A DNA stretch of 64,000 bases from Rhodoferax lithotrophicus (GCF_019973615.1 NZ_AP024238.1:62001-126000); one strand, 5' to 3'; counted from the first letter of the stretch, positions 9,227 through 19,279 are shown. Numbers and translations: made by a program. The notes: generated by a model from the letters alone, not told the origin.

Positions 9227-10702
9227 ATGCCCACTGTAGACAAACTGATTGCTCAAGCCGAGATATTTCCGTGGAACAGCACTTTTGCCACTGGAATAGA
9301 GGTGATTGATATCCAGCATCAGAAACTGGTGAACTTGCTCAACAAGCTGGCGGGCCACATGGCTTTTGGCTCGGACGAGTTGACCCTGACCATGGTGTTT
9401 GATGAGCTGGCTGACTATGCGGTGTACCACTTTGAGACCGAAGAAGGGGTGTGGAACAAATACCTCGGCGGGGATGCGCTGACGTTGACGCATGCCCAAA
9501 CGCACCAGGATTTTGTGGCGCAGGTGAGCAAGGCCCGACAGCAGTTGAGTGGACTCACCTCCAACGAAGCCATTGAAGAATTGGTGTCGTTTTTGACGCA
9601 CTGGCTGGCGTTTCATATTCTTGAAGACGACACCCACATGGCGCAAGTGGTTCTGGCGGTGCAAAGTGGAACCAGCTTGACGGATGCCAAAGTGGCTGCT
9701 GCGAAGCAGATGAAAGGGGCCGCCCGTGTGCTGATCCAGGCCGTGCTCAGCATGTACGACAGCCTGTCCTCACGGACCCTGGCGCTGCTGCGTGAAGTCA
9801 GCCAACGCCGCCGGATCGAAGAAAAATTGCGCTTATCCAGCAACATCATCGAGAGTTCGGCCGACGGCATTTTTATCACCGATACCCAGGGGGTGGTGAC
9901 CGATGTAAACCCGGCTTTTTGCCTGGAACTGCAACGCCATCGCGACGAACTGCTGGGGCAGCCGGTGACGGCACTGATGCCCAGTTTGTTTGGCTCGACG
10001 CAAGGGCAAGCCGCCTGGGTGACAACCCAACAAGCCGGACATTGGGCCGGGGAGCTGAGCTGCCGCCGACCGGGTGGTGAACTGGAGCCCCTGTGGCTCA
10101 CCCTTTCCCTGGTCAAAGATGAAGCCCACGAAACGCAGAATTTTGTCGGGGTGTTGTCATCGATTTCACAATTGGTGGAGCGTCACCAGGCTCTGGAAGC
10201 TGCGGCCAACCACGATCCCCTGACGGGCCTGCCCAATCGCCGCTTGTTGGCCGACCGGCTGAACCAGGCGCTGGAACGCAGCAAGCGCAACAGCACCCTT
10301 TTGGCGGTGTGTTACCTGGATCTGGATGGTTTCAAACTCATCAATGACCAAATGGGTCATGATGCGGGAGACTTGGTCCTCAAGGTGGTGGCCCGGCGCA
10401 TGAAGCAGATGCTGCGCGCCGCTGACACGGTGGCCCGTATTGGTGGTGACGAATTTGTGGTGTTGCTGGGTGACCTGGCCCACCCCCAAGAGGGCACCGC
10501 CCTGATGGAACGCCTGTTGCGGGATGTCGCGCAGCCCATAAAGTTAGGCGACCAGTCGGTGCAGGTGGGAACCAGTCTGGGGGCCACCCTGTTCCCGGCC
10601 GATTCGGGCAAAGCGGACGTTTTACTCAAACACGCTGACCTGGCGCTGTACCAGGCCAAAGCCCAGGGCAAGGGCTGTTACCGGGTGTATGGCCACGCCT
10701 GA
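9227..10702 (+). CDS. Hemerythrin-PAS-GGDEF diguanylate cyclase
   Basis: 491 residues from the ATG at 9227; a GTG frame opens at 9161, but the conserved protein begins near MPTVDKLIAQAEIFPW. Residues about 15-145 form a bacteriohemerythrin-type domain with the di-iron pattern: His in DIQHQKL, HFETEE, HAQTHQDF and HILEDD. A PAS domain follows (about 205-320), then GGDEF at residue 406 with an RxxD inhibitory site (RAAD) five residues before it. The protein is soluble (no TM). The expected role is oxygen-dependent or redox-dependent c-di-GMP synthesis. Start choice is uncertain because no clear ribosome site is visible for either start. Confidence 0.9.
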   Translation: MPTVDKLIAQAEIFPWNSTFATGIEVIDIQHQKLVNLLNKLAGHMAFGSDELTLTMVFDELADYAVYHFETEEGVWNKYLGGDALTLTHAQTHQDFVAQVSKARQQLSGLTSNEAIEELVSFLTHWLAFHILEDDTHMAQVVLAVQSGTSLTDAKVAAAKQMKGAARVLIQAVLSMYDSLSSRTLALLREVSQRRRIEEKLRLSSNIIESSADGIFITDTQGVVTDVNPAFCLELQRHRDELLGQPVTALMPSLFGSTQGQAAWVTTQQAGHWAGELSCRRPGGELEPLWLTLSLVKDEAHETQNFVGVLSSISQLVERHQALEAAANHDPLTGLPNRRLLADRLNQALERSKRNSTLLAVCYLDLDGFKLINDQMGHDAGDLVLKVVARRMKQMLRAADTVARIGGDEFVVLLGDLAHPQEGTALMERLLRDVAQPIKLGDQSVQVGTSLGATLFPADSGKADVLLKHADLALYQAKAQGKGCYRVYGHA

Positions 10703-10728
10703 AGGCATCCGGCAACAGGTGTCATAGC

Positions 10729-12117
10729 TCAGGCCCGCATCAGCGCTTCAATGCCCGCCACATCCACCGGCACGTCGCGGGTGATGAGTTCACAACCTGT
10801 GGTGGTGACGAGGGCATCATCCTCAATACGAATGCCAATGTGGTGAAATTCCTCGGGCACCCCGTAGGCCGGGCGCACATAGATGCCCGGTTCAATGGTC
10901 AGGGCCATGCCCGGCTGCAGAATACGCGCCGGGCGGTTTTTCAGGGTTTCACCAGTCAGCGCATCCTGGCGGGTGCTGACCTGGCCAATTTCGCTGGGCT
11001 CGGTGTAATCCCCGCAGTCATGCACGTCCATGCCAATCCAGTGGCCGGTGCGGTGCATGTAAAACGGGAAGTAGGCGCGTTTTTCAATCACATCGTCCAG
11101 GCTGCCGACCTTGTTCTTGTCGAGCAGCCCCACATCCAGCATGCCTTGCGCCAGCACTTTGACGGTGGCGTCATGCGGGTCGGTGAAGCGGGCGCCAGCC
11201 CGGGTGGCGGCAATGGCCGCCTCTTGCGCGGCCAGCACCAGCTCATACAGCGTGCGCTGCGGCCCGGTGAAGCGCCCGTTGGCCGGGAAGGTGCGGGTGA
11301 TGTCGCTGGCATAGCCGTCCAGCTCGCAGGCGGCATCAATCAGCACCAGCTCGCCATTGCGGATCAGGCCCCGGTCAGCCCGGTAATGCAGCACGCAAGC
11401 GTTGGCCCCGGCCGCCACGATCGAGCCGTAGGCCGGAAACTGTGAGCCGTGGCGGCGGAACTCGTGCAACAACTCGGCTTCCAGGTGGTATTCACGCAAC
11501 TCCTGGCCGGCGCGCAACATCCCGGCGGACATCTGCATGGCGCGGATGTGCGCCGCAGCGCTGATTTGCCCGGCGCGGCGCATGAGGGCTTGCTCATGGG
11601 TGTCTTTCACCAGCCGCATTTCGTCCAGCACACCACACAGGTCGCGCTGGGTTTGCGGGCACAAGCTGCCGTAGCGCACCCGGGCGCGCAAACTGCCCAG
11701 CCAGCCATCCAGACGGGTTTCCAGGCCTTTGTGGGTGGCAAACGGGAACCACACCGCCTCACGGCCATCCAGCAGGGCGGGCAGTTTGGCATCCAGCTCG
11801 GTCACGGAAAACGCGGCGTTGATTGCCAACTGGGCCGGTGCAGCCTCTGGCCCGAGCCGGTAGCCATCCCAGATTTCACGCTCGGTGTCTTTGGGCTGGC
11901 AAAACAGGGTGGTTTGACCGTCGCCGCTGATGATCAACCAGGCCTTGGGCTCGGTGAAGCCGCATAGGTAATAAAAATAGCTGTCAGGCCGGTACGGAAA
12001 GTCGCTGTCGCGGTTGCGCTGCTGCTCTGGCGCAGTCGGGATGATGGCAATGCCGTTGGGGCCAATTTTTTGCGCCAGTTGGGCGCGACGCTGGGCGTAG
12101 ATCGGGTTTGAATTCAT
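10729..12117 (-). CDS. pepP: Xaa-Pro aminopeptidase (M24B)
   Basis: 462 residues from the ATG at 12115-12117 (MNSNPIYAQRRAQLAQKIG); a longer frame to 12279 lies inside the upstream gene. N-terminal AMP_N domain, then the pita-bread metallopeptidase fold with metal ligands in DAACELDGYASDITRTF, HRTGHWIGMDVHD, EPGIYV and IRIEDD. It removes N-terminal residues before proline in the cytoplasm using two Mn ions. The start overlaps the stop of the nucleotidyltransferase gene by ATGA, so the two are translationally coupled. Confidence 0.95.
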   Translation of the reverse strand: MNSNPIYAQRRAQLAQKIGPNGIAIIPTAPEQQRNRDSDFPYRPDSYFYYLCGFTEPKAWLIISGDGQTTLFCQPKDTEREIWDGYRLGPEAAPAQLAINAAFSVTELDAKLPALLDGREAVWFPFATHKGLETRLDGWLGSLRARVRYGSLCPQTQRDLCGVLDEMRLVKDTHEQALMRRAGQISAAAHIRAMQMSAGMLRAGQELREYHLEAELLHEFRRHGSQFPAYGSIVAAGANACVLHYRADRGLIRNGELVLIDAACELDGYASDITRTFPANGRFTGPQRTLYELVLAAQEAAIAATRAGARFTDPHDATVKVLAQGMLDVGLLDKNKVGSLDDVIEKRAYFPFYMHRTGHWIGMDVHDCGDYTEPSEIGQVSTRQDALTGETLKNRPARILQPGMALTIEPGIYVRPAYGVPEEFHHIGIRIEDDALVTTTGCELITRDVPVDVAGIEALMRA

Positions 12118-12929
12118 GGCAATAGGTTGAGTTCGGCCAGCCTTTGGGGGGTTCCCACATCGGTCCACGGCCCGGTGTACAGCTCGGCACTGATGCGCTG
12201 ATTGTCCATGGCGCGGCGTAACAACGGAGCCAGCGGGGCTTTGATGCCCTGCGGGTTGCCGCTGGCGATGTCGCACCACGGGGTTTGAAACAGTTCACGG
12301 CGAAACAGGCCGATGGTGGAGTAGGTGTAGCGCACTTGCGCCGTGTCTTTGGGCAGGTTCAGTGCCAGGGCCGGGCCGCCGTCGGTGCTGGCTTGCAGGC
12401 CAAAGTCGCCAGCGGGGTTGTGCGCCGGGTTGGGCACCAGCCACAGGTGGGCCAGCTTGTCGCTGGCGGCAAAACGCGCCTGGGCTTGCGGGGCAAATTC
12501 AAAGCCCGGCGTGAACACATCACCGGCCATCAGCCAGAACACATCCGCCAGCAGCGGCAGGGCGCGGACAATGCCACCGGCGGTTTCCAGCGCCCCGCCA
12601 AAGTCCTGGGCTTCGTGTGAGTAGCGAATGTTCAAGGCTGGTGATTGCTCTGAATTAAATAGCTGCTCGTGCTTATTTGACAGGCGCTTGAGCACAAAAA
12701 TATCATGAAAATGCTGCTCAATCTGCCTCCCCAGCCAGGCGGTGTTCACCACCACGCTGGTGCAGCCACCCTGGGCCAAGGCTTCCAGATGCCACTGCAT
12801 CAGCGGCTTGCCTTGCACCCTCAGCAAGGGTTTCGGGCAGGTATCGGTGAGCGGGCGCATCCGCTCGCCCCGGCCTGCCGCCAGCAGCATGGCGGTGGCG
12901 GGGTTTGGGGTGGGGGCAGGGTTTGACAA
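12114..12929 (-). CDS. murU: Nucleotidyltransferase, MurU-like (N-acetylmuramate-1-phosphate uridylyltransferase type)
   Basis: The nucleotide-binding signature AMLLAAGRGERMRPLTD and the acceptor motifs PKPLLRVQGKPL and GDVFTPGF place it with the MurU/NDP-sugar pyrophosphorylases; MurU activates recycled N-acetylmuramate-1-P for peptidoglycan. The start is unclear: no ATG precedes the signature except its own Met (12890). I chose the TTG at 12929 because a TTG at 12971 lies inside a probable -10 element. Between VVNTAWLGRQIEQHF and IRYSHE there is an extra segment of about 20 residues (HDIFVLKRLSNKHEQLFNS) encoded by an interspersed repeat. It is coupled to pepP downstream through ATGA. Function in MurNAc recycling is inferred by family. 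Confidence 0.82.
   Translation of the reverse strand: MSNPAPTPNPATAMLLAAGRGERMRPLTDTCPKPLLRVQGKPLMQWHLEALAQGGCTSVVVNTAWLGRQIEQHFHDIFVLKRLSNKHEQLFNSEQSPALNIRYSHEAQDFGGALETAGGIVRALPLLADVFWLMAGDVFTPGFEFAPQAQARFAASDKLAHLWLVPNPAHNPAGDFGLQASTDGGPALALNLPKDTAQVRYTYSTIGLFRRELFQTPWCDIASGNPQGIKAPLAPLLRRAMDNQRISAELYTGPWTDVGTPQRLAELNLLP
12651..12704 (+). repeat. Interspersed repeat, copy 5, inside murU
   Basis: Forward copy AATAGCTGCTCGTGCTTATT followed by GACAGGCGCTTGAGCACAAA. It is read on the opposite strand as part of the MurU-like protein without breaking the frame. Confidence 0.75.
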
Positions 12930-12957
12930 GGGCAGACTCAGACGTTGAAGGGGGCAG

Positions 12958-12975
12958 CAAGCATAGCCCAAACGT
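12958..12975 (-). promoter_or_regulatory. Shared 18-bp promoter-like element upstream of murU-pepP
   Basis: CAAGCATAGCCCAAACGT is identical to 15983-16000 upstream of the OYE gene, both in front of leftward genes. On the minus strand it contains GGGCTATGCTTG, in which TATGCT resembles a -10 box. No convincing -35 is visible. Confidence 0.4.
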
Positions 12976-13061
12976 CACACGTTGGCCGCCATGCGATAGC
13001 ATGGCTTCCTCTTCGTGCAACCGCTATCATGGCAACAACCTAGCCGCTCCAGGAGGATCGC

Positions 13062-13097
13062 ATGGAGCTGATGGTCAACGAGGCATCCTATGACTGA
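13062..13097 (+). CDS. Possible 11-residue leader ORF overlapping the EAL gene start
   Basis: AGGAGG (13051-13056) stands 5 bases before an ATG at 13062 that opens MELMVNEASYD and stops with TGA at 13095-13097. The start codon of the PAS-EAL gene (13090) lies inside this ORF in another frame and has no Shine-Dalgarno of its own. Translation of the leader would carry ribosomes to the 13090 start, so coupling is plausible. It is too short to judge by sequence alone. Confidence 0.4.
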   Translation: MELMVNEASYD

Positions 13098-14823
13098 CGT
13101 ACCCAAGCATGACGCAATTTACCCCGATTTGCCGCCCGAAGACCTTCAGCGCCTGCATTCCCGCATCTTCAACGACAGTGACCAGGGCATTCTGATCACC
13201 GATGCCCATGAGCGCATTGTGTCCGTCAATCTGGCCTTTACCCAAATCACCGGCTATAGCCGTGCCGAGGCCATTGGCCAAACCACCGATCTGTTGCGCT
13301 CGGGTGTGCATGATGCCGAGTTTCGCGCCAAGGTGACGGCGGCCATGGCGGGTGAGGGACCGTGGCAGGGTGAGATTATTGGCAAGCGCAAAAATGGCGA
13401 GCTGTTTCCGCAAAACGTGACGATCAGCGTGGTGCGTGATGAATCTGGGGCCATCACCCATGCGTTGTCCATTTTTTCAGACATCAGTGTGCTGCACCAG
13501 GCCCAGGAACGGATTGCCCGGCTGGCCAATTTTGATGATTTGACTGGTTTGCCCAATCGCTCACACTTCATCCAGCTGGTGGAGGTGGCGCTGGCCAGTG
13601 TCAAACGTCACCAGCAGGTGGCTGCGGTCATGACGGTGGAGTTGGAGCGCCTGTCCAACATCAGCGACTCGCTCGGCCTGGATGTGGCGGACGAGTTGCT
13701 CCAGCAAATCAGCCAGCGCTTTGGCCAGACTCTGCGTGTCACCGATGTGTTGGCCAAAGTGGGCAGTGACCAATTTGTGGTGGGTTTGCTCAGCCTGGAG
13801 CAGCGTGAGCACGCGGGTATTGTGGCCAAGAAGCTGCTCGCGGTGATGGAGGCTCCGTTTCAGGTTCAGTCCCAGCTGGTGCATGTTGGCTTGAGCGTGG
13901 GGATTGCGGTGTTCCCGGATGACGCGCAGGACGTGGCCTCGCTGCTGCGTTATTCCGATGTGTCGGTCAACCGCATCAAGGCCGAAGAGGAGTCTGGCTA
14001 TCTCTTTTACAGCCCGGAGATGAACCAGCGTGCCAAAGAAAAATGGCAGCTTGAAGGTGAGTTGCGCCACGCCTTGGTGGCCCAGCAACTGGTGTTGCAC
14101 TACCAGCCCAAGGTGAGTTTGCGCACTGGCGAGATTGTTGGAGCCGAGGCCCTTATCCGCTGGCGCCACCCGACCAATGGCATGGTGTCACCTGCCAAAT
14201 TTATCCCGGTGGCGGAAGAAACCGGGCTGATCCTGGACATTGGCAGCTGGGTACTGGATGAAGCCTGCCGCCAGATGCGTGCCTGGATGGATGCCGGTTT
14301 GGCCATGCCCATCATTGCGGTCAATTTGTCGGCCCGCCAGTTTGACCGGCTGTTGCCCAACCGCTTGCGCACGGTGCTGGAGCGTTACCAATTGCCACCA
14401 GAGTGCCTGCAGCTGGAAATTACCGAAAGTCTGCTGGTGCGCGGCGCAGAAGGGGTCATCAGCATCATGAACGAGCTGGTGGCCATGGGGCTGGCGCTGT
14501 CGATGGACGACTTTGGCACCGGTTATTCCAGTCTGTCGTACCTGAAAAAATTCCCCATCTCCACCCTCAAGATTGACCGTGCGTTTGTGATTGGGGTGCC
14601 CACCGATGAAAACGACTGTGCCATTGCCCAGGCGATCATCACCCTGGCCAAACAACTGCGTCAGGAAATTGTGGCCGAAGGTGTGGAAACCCGTGAACAA
14701 ATGGCGTTTTTGCGCCAATTGGGCTGCGACCAGTTGCAGGGCTTTCTGTTCAGCCCGCCGGTGGCGGTGTCCGACTTTGAGTCCATGGTGTTGTCCGGCC
14801 TGCGCCTGACACTGGAGCCTTAA
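13090..14823 (+). CDS. PAS-(degenerate GGDEF)-EAL c-di-GMP phosphodiesterase
   Basis: 577 residues, soluble. PAS at about 20-145, a GGDEF-fold domain at about 150-310 whose active motif has become GSDQF (residues 225-229), and an EAL domain with EALIRW at 353, the metal-binding ELEITES-type segment (LQLEITES), DDFGTGYSS and EGVE. Cyclase activity is therefore unlikely, while the phosphodiesterase site looks complete; degenerate GGDEF domains often bind GTP as an activator. The stop codon overlaps that of the convergent OYE gene (14820-14823). Upstream, the best ribosome site serves a short leader ORF rather than this start. Confidence 0.92.
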   Translation: MTDVPKHDAIYPDLPPEDLQRLHSRIFNDSDQGILITDAHERIVSVNLAFTQITGYSRAEAIGQTTDLLRSGVHDAEFRAKVTAAMAGEGPWQGEIIGKRKNGELFPQNVTISVVRDESGAITHALSIFSDISVLHQAQERIARLANFDDLTGLPNRSHFIQLVEVALASVKRHQQVAAVMTVELERLSNISDSLGLDVADELLQQISQRFGQTLRVTDVLAKVGSDQFVVGLLSLEQREHAGIVAKKLLAVMEAPFQVQSQLVHVGLSVGIAVFPDDAQDVASLLRYSDVSVNRIKAEEESGYLFYSPEMNQRAKEKWQLEGELRHALVAQQLVLHYQPKVSLRTGEIVGAEALIRWRHPTNGMVSPAKFIPVAEETGLILDIGSWVLDEACRQMRAWMDAGLAMPIIAVNLSARQFDRLLPNRLRTVLERYQLPPECLQLEITESLLVRGAEGVISIMNELVAMGLALSMDDFGTGYSSLSYLKKFPISTLKIDRAFVIGVPTDENDCAIAQAIITLAKQLRQEIVAEGVETREQMAFLRQLGCDQLQGFLFSPPVAVSDFESMVLSGLRLTLEP

Positions 14824-15941
14824 CGCTGGTTGACTGACACCTTGCCAAAGACGGTCTGGGCTTCCCGTGGCAGGCAACGCCAGTAGGCTGGATGGGCTTG
14901 TACCGTGCCTTGTAATGCTGCTGCGGCTTGCCAGCCCCAGCGCGGCTGGTACAAAAAGGCGCGGGCCAAGGCCACCAGATCGGCATCCCCCGCTTGCACA
15001 ATGGCTTCAGCTTGATGTGGGTCGGTGATCAGCCCCACGCTGGTGGTGACCATGCCGGTGGCTTGCCGGATGGCACGGGCAAAAGGCACTTGGTAGAGTG
15101 TACCCAGGGCGATTTTTTGCTGCGGCGACACGCCGCCGGAGGACACGTGGATGAAGTCGCACCCCAGGGTTTTGAGTTGCTGGGCCAAGGCCACACTTTG
15201 TGGCAGATCCCAGGCACCGTCCACCCAGTCGGTGGCGGACAGACGGACCCCCAGCACACCACGGTAAGCCGCGCGCACGGCGGCAAACACCTCCAGCGGA
15301 AAGCGGCAGCGGTTCTCAAACGAGCCGCCATAGGCATCGCTGCGCTGGTTGGCCAGGGGGGACAAAAACTGGTGCAGCAAATAGCCGTGGGCGCAGTGCA
15401 GCTCAATGGCATCCACCCCCAGGTGATCCGCACGCTGGGCAGCGGCCACAAACGCCGCAACGATGTCGCGCAAACCATCGGGTGTGAGGGCCTGTGGAGG
15501 TGTTTCGCTGGGCAAATGGGGCACCGCCGATGGCCCCACCGTTTGCCAGCCGCCTTGTGCGGGTGACAGTAATTGCCCACCTTGCCACGGCACCGCGCTG
15601 GAGGCCTTGCGCCCGGCGTGCGCCAGCTGAATACACACCGCTGTGCTCGGGGCCAGCGCCCGGGCGCGGCGCAGATGCTCGGCCATGGCCGCCTCGGTGC
15701 GCGCATCCCACAGCCCCAGGCAGTTGGGGGTGATGCGACCTTCAGGCAACACGGCGGTGGCCTCAATGGTGAACATGGCCGCACCGCTGTTGAGCAGACT
15801 GCCCCAGTGCATCAGATGCCAGTCGGTGGCGCAACCGTCCTGCGCTTGGTACTGGCACATCGGGGCGACCACGATGCGATTGGGCAGTGTGATGCCACCG
15901 CGTTGGGAGGGCAAATACAAAGGGGTAAACAAGTGGCTCAT
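14820..15941 (-). CDS. Old yellow enzyme family NADH:flavin oxidoreductase (YqjM/XenA type)
   Basis: 373 residues. TIM-barrel flavoenzyme: VVAPMCQYQAQDG carries the redox-tuning cysteine of the YqjM/XenA subgroup, HCAHGYLLHQFLSPLANQR and RSDAYGGSFENR are the conserved active-site and FMN loop motifs, and VALARAFL closes the phosphate-binding site. The family reduces activated C=C bonds of enones or nitro compounds with NAD(P)H. It is monocistronic, convergent with the EAL gene. Physiological substrate unknown. Confidence 0.93.
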   Translation of the reverse strand: MSHLFTPLYLPSQRGGITLPNRIVVAPMCQYQAQDGCATDWHLMHWGSLLNSGAAMFTIEATAVLPEGRITPNCLGLWDARTEAAMAEHLRRARALAPSTAVCIQLAHAGRKASSAVPWQGGQLLSPAQGGWQTVGPSAVPHLPSETPPQALTPDGLRDIVAAFVAAAQRADHLGVDAIELHCAHGYLLHQFLSPLANQRSDAYGGSFENRCRFPLEVFAAVRAAYRGVLGVRLSATDWVDGAWDLPQSVALAQQLKTLGCDFIHVSSGGVSPQQKIALGTLYQVPFARAIRQATGMVTTSVGLITDPHQAEAIVQAGDADLVALARAFLYQPRWGWQAAAALQGTVQAHPAYWRCLPREAQTVFGKVSVNQR

Positions 15942-15982
15942 GAGGGGTATCCAGCGTTGGCGGGGGATTCATTTGGGTGTGA

Positions 15983-16000
15983 CAAGCATAGCCCAAACGT
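15983..16000 (-). promoter_or_regulatory. Shared 18-bp promoter-like element upstream of the OYE gene
   Basis: Second copy of CAAGCATAGCCCAAACGT, about 42 bases before the start codon at 15941. The flanks differ from those of the first copy, so only the element itself is conserved. Confidence 0.4.
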
Positions 16001-16129
16001 GCCACCGAAGCTGATTGCCCGCGTGTCCTGAGGGCAGCTGTTTTTGTGAAAATTGGCGTAGGTTCTGGTATGCACCATAAAATCGCGGGCTACCTTATTT
16101 GATTTACCGTCAATTCCCGGAGCATTCCC

Positions 16130-18184
16130 ATGGCTGAACCCACCCCAACACCCCAAGTCACTACACCAGCGGGTGTCAGCCGCGTTGACATGGCCAACGC
16201 CATTCGCGCTTTGACCATGGACGCGGTACAAGCCGCCAACTCCGGTCACCCGGGCGCCCCCATGGGCATGGCTGACATGGCCGTGGCCTTGTGGGGCAGC
16301 CACCTCAAGCACAACCCAGGCAATCCCAAGTGGTTTGACCGCGACCGCTTTGTGCTTTCCAATGGGCACGGCTCCATGTTGCTGTATTCGGTGCTGCACC
16401 TCACAGGTTACAAACTGCCGATCAAAGAGCTGAAAAACTTTCGCCAGCTGCACAGCAAAACCCCAGGCCACCCGGAAGTGGATGTAACCCCCGGTGTGGA
16501 AACCACCACCGGCCCGCTGGGTCAGGGCATCACCAACGCGGTGGGTATGGCGTTGGCCGAAAAACTGTTGGCCCAGGAATTCAACCGTGAAGGTTTCCAG
16601 GTGGTGGACCACCACACCTACGCCTTCCTGGGCGACGGCTGCATGATGGAAGGCATCAGCCACGAAGCCGCGGCCCTGGCTGGTGCCTGGAAGCTCGGCA
16701 AGCTGATTGCTTTGTATGACGACAACGGTATTTCAATTGATGGCCAGGTGAGCCCCTGGTTCATTGACAACACGGCGCTGCGTTTTGTGGCCTACGGCTG
16801 GAATGTGCTGGGCCCTATCAATGGGCAAGACTCGGAGCTGGTGGCCCAAACCATTGCCCGCGCCAAGGAATGCACCGACAAACCCACGCTGATCATCTGC
16901 AAAACCGCCATTGGTGCGGGCAGCCCGAACCGCGCAGGCACCTCCAAAGCTCACGGCGAACCCTTGGGTGCGGAAGAAATCGGGCTCACCCGCGAAGCCA
17001 TTGGTTGGCCGCATGCCCCGTTTGTGATCCCCAAAAACATCGCTGCCGCCTGGGATGCCAAAGCTGCTGGTAGTGCCGCCGAGAAAGCCTGGAACGACAC
17101 CTTTGCCAAGTACAAGACCGCCCACCCGGCGTTGGCCAAAGAGCTGACACGCCGCATGAAGGGTGAACTGCCGAAAAACTTTGCCCAGGTGGCGGTGGAC
17201 ACCGCAGTGGCCGCGCACACCAAGATGGAGACCGTGGCCAGCCGCAAGGCCAGCCAGCTGGCGCTGGAATCCTTCACTGCAGCTCTGCCCGAGATGCTGG
17301 GTGGTTCGGCCGACCTGACCGGCTCCAACCTGACCAACACCAAGAGCACCCCCGCCTTGCGGGTGGATGACCAGGGCGTACCCAATGGGGGCCGCCACAT
17401 CAACTACGGCGTGCGTGAATTCGGCATGGCTGCCATCATGAACGGTGTGGCGCTGCATGGCGGCTATATCCCCTACGGTGGCACCTTCATGACCTTCAGC
17501 GACTACAGCCGCAACGCCATCCGTATGGCCGCGTTGATGAAGCTGCGCGTGGTGCATGTCTTCACCCATGACAGTATTGGTCTGGGCGAAGATGGCCCGA
17601 CCCACCAGTCGATTGAGCACGCCGCCAGCCTGCGCCTGATTCCCAACCTGGACGTGTGGCGTCCGGGTGACACAGCCGAGACCGCCGTGGCCTGGGCCGT
17701 GGCCCTGCAAAACAAGACCAAGCCCACAGCACTGCTGCTGAGCCGCCAGAACATCAGCTATGCGCCCAAGGCCAGCCTGGGTGACATCAGCAAAGGGGCT
17801 TACGTGTTGGCCGAACCCACCGAAGTGGGTTTGAAGAAAAAAGCCCAGGCGGTGATCATCGCCACTGGCTCGGAAGTGCAACTGGCCTTGAAGGCACAAG
17901 AGCTTCTTGCTACACGAAAGATAGCTGTCCGTGTAGTTTCCATGCCGAGTAACACCACTTTTGATCAACAAGATGTGGCTTACAAGACGGCGGTTTTGCC
18001 CAAGGGCTTGCCGCGTATTGCGGTGGAAATGGGTGTGACAGATGGCTGGTGGAAATACGGCTGCGCCGCCGTGGTGGGTATTGACACCTTTGGTGAATCC
18101 GCCCCTGCGCCGGTGTTGTTCAAGCACTTTGGTTTTACGCCTGAGAATGTGGCGGACACGGTCGAGGCTGTGCTTCGCAAGTAA
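16130..18184 (+). CDS. tkt: Transketolase
   Basis: 684 residues. Thiamine diphosphate enzyme with the usual three domains: the N-terminal ThDP-binding region (SGHPGAPMGMADMA, LSNGHGSMLLY, GDGCMMEGISHEA), the pyrimidine-binding region (FTHDSIGLGEDGPTHQSIEH) and a C-terminal domain. It transfers two-carbon units in the pentose phosphate and Calvin-type pathways. The start ATG at 16130 follows GGAG. It is followed after 39 bases by gap and the two end at a strong terminator. Codons around 17893-17935 are unusually AT-rich compared with the rest of the gene. Confidence 0.97.
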   Translation: MAEPTPTPQVTTPAGVSRVDMANAIRALTMDAVQAANSGHPGAPMGMADMAVALWGSHLKHNPGNPKWFDRDRFVLSNGHGSMLLYSVLHLTGYKLPIKELKNFRQLHSKTPGHPEVDVTPGVETTTGPLGQGITNAVGMALAEKLLAQEFNREGFQVVDHHTYAFLGDGCMMEGISHEAAALAGAWKLGKLIALYDDNGISIDGQVSPWFIDNTALRFVAYGWNVLGPINGQDSELVAQTIARAKECTDKPTLIICKTAIGAGSPNRAGTSKAHGEPLGAEEIGLTREAIGWPHAPFVIPKNIAAAWDAKAAGSAAEKAWNDTFAKYKTAHPALAKELTRRMKGELPKNFAQVAVDTAVAAHTKMETVASRKASQLALESFTAALPEMLGGSADLTGSNLTNTKSTPALRVDDQGVPNGGRHINYGVREFGMAAIMNGVALHGGYIPYGGTFMTFSDYSRNAIRMAALMKLRVVHVFTHDSIGLGEDGPTHQSIEHAASLRLIPNLDVWRPGDTAETAVAWAVALQNKTKPTALLLSRQNISYAPKASLGDISKGAYVLAEPTEVGLKKKAQAVIIATGSEVQLALKAQELLATRKIAVRVVSMPSNTTFDQQDVAYKTAVLPKGLPRIAVEMGVTDGWWKYGCAAVVGIDTFGESAPAPVLFKHFGFTPENVADTVEAVLRK

Positions 18185-18208
18185 TTACGGTTGTTTTTGA
18201 TTCATTAA

Positions 18209-19222
<1,014 letters not shown>

Positions 19223-19246
19223 CTGATTCCCGTCTCAATAAAAGTC

Positions 19247-19279
19247 AAAGCCCACACCATTGTCGGTGTGGGCTTTTTT
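19247..19279 (+). terminator. Rho-independent terminator of tkt-gap
   Basis: Perfect 12-base stem AAAGCCCACACC / GGTGTGGGCTTT with a 6-base loop, followed by a T-run. Confidence 0.9.
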
